A program made the position numbers and the translations under genes. From contig WBZZ01001363.1 in the NCBI GenBank assembly GCA_019918135.1, positions 27,501 to 91,500 of the forward strand: a stretch of 64,000 bases of DNA, read 5' to 3'. This document shows, piece after piece, positions 50,701 through 60,727 of the stretch (positions are counted from its first letter, which is position 1; every line of letters begins with the position of its first letter). This DNA is from Paulinella micropora. Taxonomy: Eukaryota; Cercozoa; Imbricatea; Euglyphida; Paulinellidae. Below the pieces are notes generated by a model. It searched no databases. It worked only from the letters and a program-made list of their open reading frames with translations, and was not told the origin of the DNA.

Positions 50701-52410
50701 CAAATCATTTTGTCCGTTTTAAATTTGTTTGTGCTTCACGCATATATTGACAGGTGACTAGAGAAGCGGAGCGAAGCCTTCAGACCCCTTCTCGGGAATT
50801 GTCTCGGGGTTGCTTAATTTCGGGTAACTTTATTTTCTGAGTTCAGCTTTTCTTTTTCTTCTTTCATATCTTTTATGTATACAATGATTAATGTGATGAA
50901 TTTATCTATCATGATGTGATACTATCTATAAACGTCTTGTTCCTTATGTAATGCTATGTATATTACTTATATGAGTAGTAGGATTTCAGGCTCTACCAGG
51001 TCGTAGACTGCATCATGTTGATGATTATCTGTCACATATCTATGTAATGATTCCATATGATTACATCATACGCTTTCCGTCAGCTAATATTATATTACTT
51101 AAATTACATTTACTTGCTGTTGAGTTGTCTGCCTTTTTCGAATACTATATTTGATATTAGAACTGTTGATTGTCCATTATTGTGCCCCAACATTTCACTC
51201 CATATTACCCTTCCTCACTCATTTATCATGTTCTATTGATCGTTCTAATTATATAATATAAATCGAAATAGTATTGATAACTAAGATGCAGGATAGTAAT
51301 TATAAAGTAAGCTTTTCATCGCGTTTATTAATGAAAATAGTCAAGGTAATGGCATTGCTTTTTAGGCAGTGGTTATATAATTTTCCTCTCTACCAGTTCT
51401 TATCTTCACTCATATTCATGCTTACTAATAGCCTTAATCGAGTGAGGGGGAGATTATATGGGCGCTTATATATTTCATAACTTTAAATAAATCACATGTA
51501 ATGTCATGTAAACATGCATGCATATCAATATTATTACTGTTGCTTGAACCGGTCGCTGATAACCTTACATGTCTATGTTCTGGGTGTATCTATTGCTATT
51601 CAAAAGAAAATAGTCAGTGGCATGTTACTAACTTCACATGTTTACGTTGCATATTTAGTGCCTTCTGTTTCTGGTATTAAGCTTGTTTGTTATATTCATG
51701 GCATACTGCATGATCTCGTTTACTCCGAGCTCGTCTTTTGAATGTTTGCATCATAGTCCTTATGTCTGTGAGTGAGTTTCATAGGTCTATTTGGACTCGG
51801 CATATGAGTTTGCAGGTACGTTCGGGACTAAGGGCTGGTAAACGGGTCTTAATAGACCCGGGCAGGGGAGACTATGTATGTTTTGCTTCATGTCTATACA
51901 TACTTGTTTGTTTTACATATCTTTAATGTTACTCATGCCTTTGACTAATGCATAATTATGTTTTTGAAAATATTTGTATGTCGTATCATATCTTGTACTT
52001 ACTCACGATATCATATTTTATTGCGTTACATTGGGAATATATGCTTTTCTACATGTTCCTTCTTATTAATCGAATAAGGATAGAGACTCCCTGTAATAGA
52101 ATAATTCTATGACCCTGGGAAGGCAGTATAAAGGATAGCAGCAGATTAAGGGATAGCTACCAGAGGGGTGTGAGAGTCCTTTTCCAGTCAAACTGCTGTA
52201 TGTGATAAGATCCGACGAGTCACGTCGATCTTGCTGTGAGCGGGGGGCAGCTTTTCAAGGACTTCCTATCAGCAGAGCCGACAACTACTTCTCGGAGAGA
52301 GTGAGGGAATGGATAGTAGATAGGCGTAATTTTCTAAAACATATTTTTCCTAATAATATTTCCACAGTACGTTAGGATTATCCTTAATTAGCGTAACTAA
52401 TTAACTCAAT
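47748..52410 (+). mobile_element. AT-rich non-coding stretch with repeated polypurine tracts, probable retroelement 3' part (fossil)
   Basis: About 4.7 kb with no gene that I can support; the open frames are short and Tyr/Leu/Ile-rich. The sequence GGGGGAG recurs at about 49,226, 49,314, 49,777, 49,829, 51,446 and finally 52,412, where it abuts a TGTTAG start. Repeated AGGGGGAGA tracts before the 3' LTR are a known trait of Sirevirus-type copia elements, so this may be such a 3' region. A (GT)n run lies at 48,726-48,745. Confidence 0.4.
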
Positions 52411-52419
52411 CAGGGGGAG

Positions 52420-52940
52420 TGTTAGACTATGGTTACATAGCTAGTCTAATAAGTATTCAACCACAGTTACTGGTTAGAATCCCCAATGCCATTTTACTGC
52501 TTTGGATCGAACTGTTTAATATAAATATATTGGACCCATAACGTGGGGCCAAAGCACAGCATTGTCAGCCGACCAGCTTACCCTGGCCGCCTGTTTCTCT
52601 CAGAACCATCTCAATAAAGGATTCCCTATGTAGTAGTGGAGTGCCTTGAGCTAGCAAGTCGATCCAGCCAACCTAGGCATCTGCCGGTCTGAAATGCGCA
52701 TATGAGCTAGACTATGAACCGCTTGTCCCTGAAGGTAATTCTGCTATTAAATTACATAATAGTAATTATGCCTGTATTACCACTGATATTTTCTAGTACT
52801 GGTGGTGAATTGCATTTATGTTCATATATCAAGTTACCAATTTGGTGAGGTTGGTTTCCTTTTTGGTTCTTTTGAATCTCAGTAAAGTCTCAGTAAAAAT
52901 GGTGATAGACAACTGGGATCCCGGAGCCTCCGGTTAACAG
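52420..52940 (+). repeat. Probable LTR (solo or 3') of a second retroelement, plus strand
   Basis: Begins TGTTAGACTATGG right after the polypurine tract CAGGGGGAG (52,411-52,419). It has a TATA-like box (TTAATATAAATATATT, about 52,516-52,531) and AATAAA (52,613-52,618) in promoter and polyadenylation order. The right end is not certain (a CA occurs near 52,938). No partner copy is visible in the window. Confidence 0.5.
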
Positions 52941-53733
52941 GCTAGTTTCCCTACCCGCACCTTCAACTGATTGTCCATCGGGTTATGAGCCTTGTTAGTG
53001 CGTTCCCTGCGAGAAGCCTAACGGAAGGAGTGGGTAGGAAAATGAGGAGTCTGCAGCCTACGTATACGGTGTGACGTGGCTTCGAAAGTAAGAGCTGGCG
53101 TCAGTGCCAGAAGGGCCACTGCGCATCTGTCTGTGTCTCTGCCAAAGAGGCACAGCAGAAGGCAAGTTGACAGCGAGATCGGTTCGGTTTGCTGCGGAGT
53201 GTGTGTTCCGCTTTCGTTGCTGCGTCGCATCTTTGAACAAGGCACCACGACAAGTGCACCTACTGGTCAACAAGCATTTCCCTTTCGTTCTCTTGTTCTC
53301 TCCCTTCTGCTTTTTTGTTCTGTATGTGATCTCTGTTTGTCTTGGTTTGTGTTTGATGTCTTTCTGTGTGTGGCTGAGTTTGAATTCGGCCCCCCCCCCT
53401 TTCCTACGTTTTTTGCGGTGATTTTTTCGATTATGGATTCCTTGTGGCAACTGTAGGTAAGCTCAACAAGAAGCTTAAAGAGTTGCTGCAGGCGATGGCT
53501 GGGAAGGCTTCCAACGTGACTGCCACTGCGCAAGAGGTCTGGACCGTTTGCATTTGACAATTTTATGCATAAAAATCCCATGTTCGGATCGGCTTGGCTG
53601 CATTTTTCCTGTTTTTTCTGTGTACAATCAGTCGGGTCCACTTTTCACGTCCGAGCCCAATTTCACTCAACACTTTTATGCATAAATGAAAAACCGGTTT
53701 CAGGCACTGGTGGCAGCTGAATGGTTTTTGCAG
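52941..53733. other. Region upstream of the methyltransferase-like gene
   Basis: No firm gene. 53,450-53,537 has coding flavour (LNKKLKELLQAMAGKAS) between an AG and a GT and could be an upstream exon, but the reading phase does not fit the next exon as I read it. TTTTATGCATAAAA occurs at 53,561-53,574 and again near 53,674. Confidence 0.35.
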
Positions 53734-54598
53734 GGAACTGGAGACGAACATGCTGGTGGAGGCTCTTTCAGCGACTGGATACCAAACCATTCAGACGTTT
53801 TACTGGTACAAAAAGAATCACAACTACGTGGGAGATGTCCAGAAGTGGATCAAGGCGGTGGAGATGATGATGTTGGTGGCCTTCAACCCGAAGCAGGCCT
53901 CCTTCGTCCTCAATCTCAACCAGAACCCCGTCCTCCTTCGCAACCTCTTCGTCGTCGAGGTACCAGTCAAGAAACAGCGCCATTCCTCCGACGGACAACG
54001 TGTGAACGTCTTCGAGAAGCCTACGGAGCTGTCGAAGCAGATTTTGTCAACCATTCTTCCACCTCTAAGCAATGTTCTTGTCGCATGCATTGGTTCGGGT
54101 TCAGAGGTGATCGGTGCTTTGGAGGCCGACATGCGAGTTACTGGCATCGACATCGACACAAAGCAGGTTGACTACGCGAAGTCTCGTGTCAGGGAGTTCC
54201 TGAACCCGAACAAGAAGAAGGGCAAGAAGAAAAAGGCTACCAGTGATCATGAGGACGAAGTTGAGGAGGAGGAAAAAGACACATGCAAAGTCGACAAAGT
54301 TATTGCGAAAAAGGGGCACATTGGCGGAAATGCAAAGGGCGTCACCAAGGCAGTCTGTTTCATTTGCAAGAAAGGCCTAGGCGTGGACGTCAAAGAAGAT
54401 GACGTTGTGCACTGCGAACACGACAACCACTACTTGCACGCACCGCTGTACGGTGCCAGTTCGTCTTCTACCTCCATTTCCCCGCCTCCGTGTTCGGTCG
54501 TTTGCTTCGACTCCGTCCTCAACTGCTGTGTCAAAAACGATGGCAGCGGGCCTCTCCATGGCCGGCGCCTCTGCAACGACTTATGCCACACAAAATAG
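53734..54598 (+). CDS. Beta-class DNA methyltransferase-like protein with zinc finger
   Basis: About 285 codons in the last exon (ATG at 53,750; an AG acceptor at 53,732-53,733 suggests upstream exons). Residues about 85-150 read NVFEKPTELSKQIL ... LVACIGSGSEVIGALE ... VTGIDIDTKQVDYAKSRV. This is the EKP...GSGT...GID...A..R order of N4/N6 DNA methyltransferases, with motif I in the second half. The catalytic DPPY/SPPY box is not visible in this exon. A Lys/Glu-rich hinge follows, then a Cys/His module (CFICKKGLGV ... CEHDNHYLH ... CC ... LCNDLCH) like a PHD or FYVE-type finger. It may place methyl marks on DNA, or be a degenerate reader. A decayed paralogue lies 2 kb downstream. Confidence 0.6.
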
Positions 54599-54779
54599 CA
54601 CAAGAATCAGGCTGCAATTCGCCCCTACTGAGCCTGCCACGGATCCGGAGTAATTTTTCAGGGTGTTTCACGGGAGTCGATCTCATTTATGCATAAAAGT
54701 GAGCATGGTTGGAAATGATTAAAGTGCACGTGATCATGAGCTTTTCTTGGACCTGCCAACGAACGGCTTCATTTACCCC

Positions 54780-57420
54780 CTTTGGAAGGTAAAATATTGA
54801 TTTTTTTATGCTGAGAAATGACCAATCATGTATTGTTAAAAATATGTCATATTTTCAGAACTAGTGAAAGATCACCACCACAATTTTCTGGTTGAGATTC
54901 ACTAATGTTACCCATCCGGTCCTGCAACTGAACCGTGCGCGCCTGCCATTTTCCAACCAAAGCCACGTAGCAAATATGACATATTTTCCTTAAGTGTCTT
55001 TTGATCATGTTTGGTTAGAATGTGTTTGTAAAATTTAATTTCTTTGTAGGTAATCAACACAACTTACTACAGATTTGTTCCTTGCAAATGACACAACACT
55101 AAAAAAATATTATATTTTTTAAAATTACAATTCAACAAAGGTGCTTCATGAAATCAGTGAAGCATCTCACATCAACTTGTGAGAAAATGTTACTAGTAGG
55201 AGTGAAGTTGATTAGACAGAAAAAAAACGTATTAAACAAATGAAAAAAATTTAACATGATTGAGACACAGCAGCCTGCGACGAATTTTGTGAAACGTTGT
55301 CACCAATTTCTGCATGTTTGGCAAAACTTTGTTACAATTTTTTCTGCTTGCACATCAATTCATTCAGGATGCATCAACTAGGAATCACTTGACACACACA
55401 CATCTGAACCAGACGCTTCATCGCGACGCTGTTGCTCTAAAGCTTCAAAGAATTTTTGTTATACATTGTGAAAAGTAGGTAATGAATCTCACATCGTGTC
55501 GTTAATTCTGTTCAAATGTAGATTTTTGTTTCTCACTAAAATGTTTTTAAGGCACTAAATTGATTTTTGCACCCTCAAGTATGTGTGTTCTAAACACAGA
55601 CAGGTACTATTGATTAGAAAACTTATATTTCGAAATAAAAAACAAATGAAAAAAAACTGAATCTGAAGTTTGTGAAAAACAAAAATATGTCATATGTGAA
55701 AATGACTCAGTTTTAACAACGTCACCTGAAAAACAATCTGTAAAATCAAGTTCAAATGGTTTTTCAGAAAATGAAAATATGCCATATTCCATGACATGAC
55801 TGCTTTTGAATCGACAATCAGTTTAATCAAAGCGCTAAAAGTAGTTTAGGCTAACTTTTTTTTTAATGACTGAACAAACTAGGTTAATTTTCCATTTTTG
55901 ATTGCAAAAAAGAATATGCTGGGCATGGCACCGTTTTAGTCCTGCTAAAACCTTAAAAAACAAGCATGTTTTCCAGCATGCTGATTATTTTTTTGAAGCC
56001 TTGAACAAATCTGGTCATGTGAGCGCTTTTGCATTTGTACTTTGTTTGTGAGAACGTCTTAAATCTGTTTTGGGACGTTGTAAAACTAATGAACCAACAT
56101 TGTTTTCAACACTTCTCAGCTTTTAGTTAGATCAAGAACTTAAGTTAATGTCTGGAAATGAAATTTGAAGGTCCATGATGAGTTTAACTAGTTTAAAAAA
56201 ATTAAACATGAAGAAAATGTTGATCTAGAGATGCATGATCTTGTCATGAATCGCATTTTGTTTGATTTTTTGTTGTGTGATTCAGTTTAAATCTGTATTT
56301 CTTTCGGTTTTTTAAAGTCATGTGTGGTTGTGTCTGAAATGTTAGCATGTGATGTGTAATTTCAAGTGTAAAAACGTAACTATGTTTTAACTTTTCATGT
56401 TAATGGTTGCAGCTAAATGATCATGAATGCTTGATCGTGAAAAATAACATGAAGAAGACAAGCAAACTAATTTTTTTTTCAAATATGGCATATTTCTTCT
56501 TTTTTTAAACAGCATCAATGTTTGGTTGAATCTTGCTGACAAAAAAATATAACATATTTTCATTTCATGCAACTGACACAGAAAATCTGAGTCACCTGCA
56601 TGGACATTGATCCTGCACAAGTTCAAAACGTCAAGGATCGTGTGCGCAAGTTTACGGAGCCTGGTGGTAAACAGTGCAAGCAGCACAAGGAAGCAGCTGA
56701 AAGTGATGTCGCCGGGGAGAAGTTGCCAGAAGAACAAGACGACTCGGAGGACGAGGACTCCGGGGCGGTCGACAAGACCCTTAAAAAGGAAAGGTTTCAT
56801 TGGAGGGCAAAAGTCTTCTGTCCACGCCACCTGCTGCGTGTGCGAAAAAACATTTAACGTGCGTGCTGAATCCAATGCCATTTGCCTGGGATGCCACAGC
56901 ACTGTTCGCAAAGGGCAACACTTGACAGGCGAGAAGCTGGATGGTGGGGAGGATGAGTACGATCAATGCGATTACACCTGCGGCATAGAGCAAGACGATT
57001 GCGACAAGGATGATGGCTGGACCGCGGAGGGTTCCTTCTGCTCCCCCCAGTGCCACGGCGATTGGCATGACCTGATTAACAATGTCGCCCCCGCTCTGCC
57101 CGCTTCTGAAGTTCTACCCCTAGTACCCAGTAATGCACTTGGATTCGGGCACTGTTTTCGAAATATGTCATGTTTTTCGAAAGTACTGTTTTCATCAAAT
57201 TGAGCTGTTGATTTCATTGTTTTAATTTTGCCTGAACGTTTTTGTTCCTCCTGACCGGTTCAAGACTTGCCTTCTCGTTTCCACCGCTACTTGTAGTACT
57301 AGTGTGTTTGATGACATCAGTTCCGGAAAATATGTCATAAAAATCACTTGCTTGAGCCAAAATTCCAAGGCTGCACTGTTTTTTGATGGCTGAAACTAAA
57401 AATATGAAATATTTTTCACG
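54780..57420. repeat. Dispersed AATATGNCATATT palindromes
   Basis: About nine copies of AAATATGNCATATTTT-type sequence, near 54,841, 54,973, 55,683, 55,775, 56,482, 56,545, 57,162, 57,327 and 57,400. Another lies at 4,408-4,425. Between them lies AT-rich DNA without gene support (54,700-56,580). The centre base varies while both arms are kept. Confidence 0.7.
56596..57203 (+). pseudogene. Partial paralogue of the methyltransferase-like gene
   Basis: Begins at TCMDIDPAQVQNVKDRVRKF, matching TGIDIDTKQVDYAKSRVREF of the upstream gene, possibly right after a splice acceptor. An acidic hinge and a Cys-rich module follow (CCVCEKTFNVRAESNAICLGC, CDYTCGIEQDDCDKDDG, FCSPQCHGDWHDL), better preserved than in the upstream copy. 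The frame shifts once near 56,790-56,800, between hinge and zinc module, unless a tiny intron lies there. The amino-terminal methyltransferase part is absent. Confidence 0.65.
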
Positions 57421-57479
57421 TTGACCCCGGTTAAAACAGAAAATTTTACTACATTACAGATATTTTTTTCCCTGAATTG

Positions 57480-57506
57480 CCGTACGTTGGCAGGTCTAAG
57501 TTTTTA

Positions 57507-57537
<31 letters not shown>

Positions 57538-57790
57538 ACGTTGGCAGGTCTAAGTTTTTTACTCTTGTTTTTTTTTCAACTTAGAAATTTAATTATTAAT
57601 GTGTCGTATTAATGTGTCGAACTTGTAGTAAACTCAAAATTAAAATAAGTCAGAGTAGAAAAAGGAGCAAACAGAGAAAAAAAAAGCAAATCAATTTTTT
57701 TCCCAACTTAGAATTTTAATTATTACTGTGTTGAACTTGTAGTAAACTCAATATTAAAATGAGTCAGAGTAGAAAAGGGAGCATTTTTTT
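57480..57790. repeat. Tandem duplications with T-run
   Basis: ACGTTGGCAGGTCTAAGTTT occurs twice (57,482 and 57,538) around a T-run of about 27. The following block (TTAGAATTTTAATTATT ... GTCAGAGTAGAAAA) occurs twice, at about 57,580-57,665 and 57,705-57,780. Confidence 0.85.
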
Positions 57791-57920
57791 TATTTTTTTT
57801 TGTACATGTTTAAACTATAGCTAGTTAAATCAACATCTGCGCATGCAGCTGGCGTAGCTTACTAGTACTGCCTCTCATATCATGGTTTAGTTCTGACCCC
57901 TGTGTAACTAGTGTAAGTGC

Positions 57921-58390
57921 ACGTGGCTTGGGCTACCCACATGTGTGATTTTTATGCATAAAAGTACTAGCTAGTGCTACTTGGAGTAATTCCAAACCTT
58001 GCATTGCTTAATTATAAGTTTGCAATTGTTTTCAACGTATAACTGCTCAAAACATACTTAAATTTGCGCATGCGCCACCCTTGTTCTTGATGCTATAGCT
58101 ATATATCTAGTATATATAGTACTATAGCTAGTTGCTCGTACGCGTCTTGTGGTCACGCTTTTTTCTAGGCTTCTTGGTCCTGCAGTAGTACCACAGAAAT
58201 GCATGTTTTTGCATGCTGAAAAATATGGGAATGCTAGCAGAAAAGCCTAGAAAAACCCGTGCCCACAAGAACAAGGGTGGCGCAAAGTAGGCTTGAGCAG
58301 TTGGAAACTAACCATACCAGCATTGGAAAGGCTCACAGTAGCACTTTTATGCATAAAAGTTACACATGTGGGTAGCCCAAACCACTCACA
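57921..58390. mobile_element. Long hairpin (MITE/fold-back) element
   Basis: The outer ends GGCTTGGGCTACCCACATGT...TTTTATGCATAAAAGT (57,927-57,967) and their reverse complement (58,343-58,382) pair. Further inside, AACTGCTCAA, GCCACCCTTGTTCTTG and TTTCTAGGCTT pair with 58,296, 58,262 and 58,245 regions. The centre is near 58,200 (GCATGTTTTTGCATGC). No transposase. It is a non-autonomous inverted-repeat element of about 470 bases. Confidence 0.75.
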
Positions 58391-58429
58391 CACCGGTCGG
58401 AACCAAACATTGAGGGGCCGGAAGCTACG

Positions 58430-58812
58430 CCGGGTGCGCTCAGCCGTGTGAGCTGCAGACAGAATACATCGCTCAGCCGTGTGTGAGTGTGCTGTGCCTC
58501 CACAGCCGCCTCACGACCTGCACACAGAACACATCGCTCAGCCGTGTGTGAGTGTGCGGTGCCTCCACAGCCTCCTCCAGTGGCTTCACCACCTGCACAC
58601 AGAACAAATTGCTCAGCCGTGTCTCCAGTGGCTTCACAACCTGCAGACAGAACACATCGCTCAGCCGTGTGCGAGTGTGTGCGGTGCCTCCACAACCTCC
58701 TCCAGTGGCTTCACAAGCTGCACACAGAACACATCGCTCAGCCGTGTGAGTGTGCCGTGCTCCTCCAGTGGCTTCACAACCTGCACACACAGAACACATC
58801 GCTCAGCCCTGC
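58430..58812. repeat. Minisatellite, 55-75-base unit
   Basis: Six to seven imperfect copies of CACACAGAACACATCGCTCAGCCGTGTG plus GTGCCTCCACAGCCTCCTCC and AGTGGCTTCACAACCTG blocks; unit length varies because blocks are lost or gained. Frames are open in several phases; not a gene. Confidence 0.9.
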
Positions 58813-59092
58813 ACTCACGTCTGCAGGACCGGGGCTGGGGGCGGTCGATCTGGGGTGAGCCCGCCCCGCTCCTCCACGGACTCCCCCCCGGGGCCGGCGG
58901 GGTGGCCGGCGGACTACCAGCCGGGGCCGGCGGGATGGCAGACCGAGGCCGGGCCGCCAGGCGAGGACGACGAGCAGGCGGCCGAGGACGGTTACTTTTA
59001 ATGACTCACAGACCACGTAGGATTGGCCGCACGGCGTTTGCCCCCCGCCACCCACTGCCCCCCCCCCCCCCCCCCGCTTTTTCTTCTCTCCC
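58813..59092. other. GC-rich transition into the second block
   Basis: No firm gene. GCCGGCGGG repeats near 58,890-58,935 and a C-run at 59,060-59,075. Confidence 0.5.
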
Positions 59093-59640
59093 TCACTCAT
59101 GACGGTGCCCCTTGCCGGTGTGGGTGTCGACCTGGCGCCCGCAGTGGGTGCACTTGGCGACTGCGGCCCAGAAGATGGCGGGCCCCGGCAGCAGCAGGCT
59201 GTCGCCTACGCCGGGGCCGGGCCACGTGGTCCAGGGGGACAGCAACTCTAGTTCCCTGGCCGCGTAAGCACCCCCCAGCCGGTGCACGAGGGCGAGCCCG
59301 CCCAGGACACTCCGTTCGGGCGCCCGGGCTAGGTGTTGGTAGGCGTTCCAGACGTCCGGGTAGTACAAGAACACGAGGCAGCTGACTTCGCTCTCCGACC
59401 ACATGGCGTGCGTAGCATTGGGCAGCAGCCTGGACCACGACAGGCTCCATTGCCACTGGCTGGACAGCCTTCCGCGTGACGCTCGCCAGTTCACGCTCCT
59501 TGGCCCGCACGGCCTCGACACACTGTGCCTGCCGCGACAACAGCCCGGCGACGCCCCCAGGCCAGGCCAAGCGCCCAGCAGCAGTACGCCGATGGCCACC
59601 AACGCATGTGCACAGCCCACGGCTCCACCACGGACGGGGC
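59093..59640 (-). pseudogene. Membrane/zinc-knuckle protein, fossil with about two breaks
   Basis: An amino-terminal hydrophobic segment (ALVAIGVLLLGAWPGLGASP), a helical charged part and a better preserved end (CLVFLYYPDVWNAYQHLARAP, ELELLSPWTTWPGPG). It closes with CTHCGRQVDTHTGKGHRHE, which offers two Cys and several His. The upstream continuation of the frame into the G-rich minisatellite is low complexity and not part of the gene. Function unknown. Confidence 0.4.
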
Positions 59641-59679
59641 GGAATGTGGTGACTGGGTCAGGGCACGGTGCTCGGGTGG

Positions 59680-60475
59680 GAGAGGGGGGGGTAGGGGGGG
59701 TGGGGTCACCCTCCCCCGGAAGGGGGGGGAAGGGGGGGGGGGGGGGTGGGGTCACCCTCCCCCGGGAAGGGGAAGGGGAAGGGGGGGGTCCCCTCCCGCG
59801 TTCTCTCTGCCTCCATACATCCCCCCCCCCTCCCCGCCCGACCTTGGAAATTATTCCAAGCTCACACTTTCCCCTGCCCCCGGTCGTCTGGAATCCGTCG
59901 GCGTAGGAGGGGGGAGGTGGCTCGGGCGCAGGACCCACCCCCTCCGCTCCCTGTGACCCCCTGAGTTTCGCAGGGAGGGGGGAAACCCGATCCCCTCGGT
60001 TTGGAAGGGGGGGGACCCTGGCATTCCGTGCCTTCCTTTTTTTCCCTAGTTGGGGGGAGGACCCTGGCATCCCGTGCCTTCCTTTCTTCCCAGTGGGGGG
60101 GGACCCTGGCATCCCCCGTGCCTTGATTCTTTTCTCCTGGGGGGGGGGGGGGTGTTCTCGAGCTTGTCTCAAAAGTGTCTCAAGAGAGGGGGGGGGGGGG
60201 GTGTCACTCGAGCTTGTCTCAAGAGTCTCAAGAGAGGGGGGGGGGGGTGTCACTCGAGCTTGTCTCAAGAGTCTCAAGAGAGAGGAGGCCCTCGTCGTCC
60301 CGCTCCTTCTCTGGCGCCCCCCCCCCCCCTTCCCATGCGACCGGGGTCTAGAGTGACCCCCCCAGGGAGGCTGCTTGCTCCCTGCGCCTCCCTGAGAGGG
60401 GGGGGGTGCCTCTCCCCCAGAGGGGGGGGGTGCCTCCTCCCAGAGGGGGTGCCTCCTCCTAGCAGGAGAACCCCC
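59680..60475. repeat. G-rich minisatellites (four small arrays)
   Basis: GTGGGGTCACCCTCCCCCGG (two copies, 59,699-59,770); GGACCCTGGCATCCCGTGCC (three, 60,010-60,125); CTCGAGCTTGTCTCAAGAG with G-runs (three, 60,155-60,285); GGGTGCCTCCTCCCAGAGG (three, 60,400-60,460). The many G-runs of 8-14 could form quadruplexes. Open frames here are artefacts of repeat composition. Confidence 0.9.
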
Positions 60476-60727
60476 CCCACACCCCCCTTACCCTACCCCC
60501 TTCCGGCCCCCTAGGGGGGTCCACCTGCCGCGGGGCCCGGGACCCGCGGCCATAGCGCTCCGCGACCTGGGCGGCCACCACGCGGGGGTTGGGCAGACCG
60601 AACCCCCGCGCCCCAGCGGGGGGGGGGGGGGGGGGGCCTCGCGCCGGGTGTGCCGCGTGCAGCCCGGCCCGGGGCGTGGAGCGCCGGAGGGGTCTCCCGG
60701 CGCCGCGCAGCCACCGCAAAATAGCGC
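60476..60727. other. GC-rich spacer upstream of the acetyltransferase gene
   Basis: No gene supported. A G-run of about 18 at 60,618-60,636, then GC-rich DNA to the ATG at 60,728; the same G-run spacer style as in the first block. Confidence 0.4.

Noticed and set aside
47828-51926. Small Tyr/Leu/Ile-rich frames in the AT-rich stretch
   Set aside because: Short, unordered and with no motif; composition alone explains them.
47748-52410. tRNA or rRNA genes
   Set aside because: I looked for cloverleaf-like and conserved rRNA blocks by eye here and in other spacers and found none I could support.
58430-58812. CRISPR-like array
   Set aside because: Units vary in length and there are no unique spacers between constant repeats; it is a minisatellite in eukaryotic DNA with no cas genes.
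59403-60514. Pro/Gly-rich long frames on both strands
   Set aside because: They follow G- and C-run minisatellites; only the minus-strand 59,093-59,640 part has protein-like composition.
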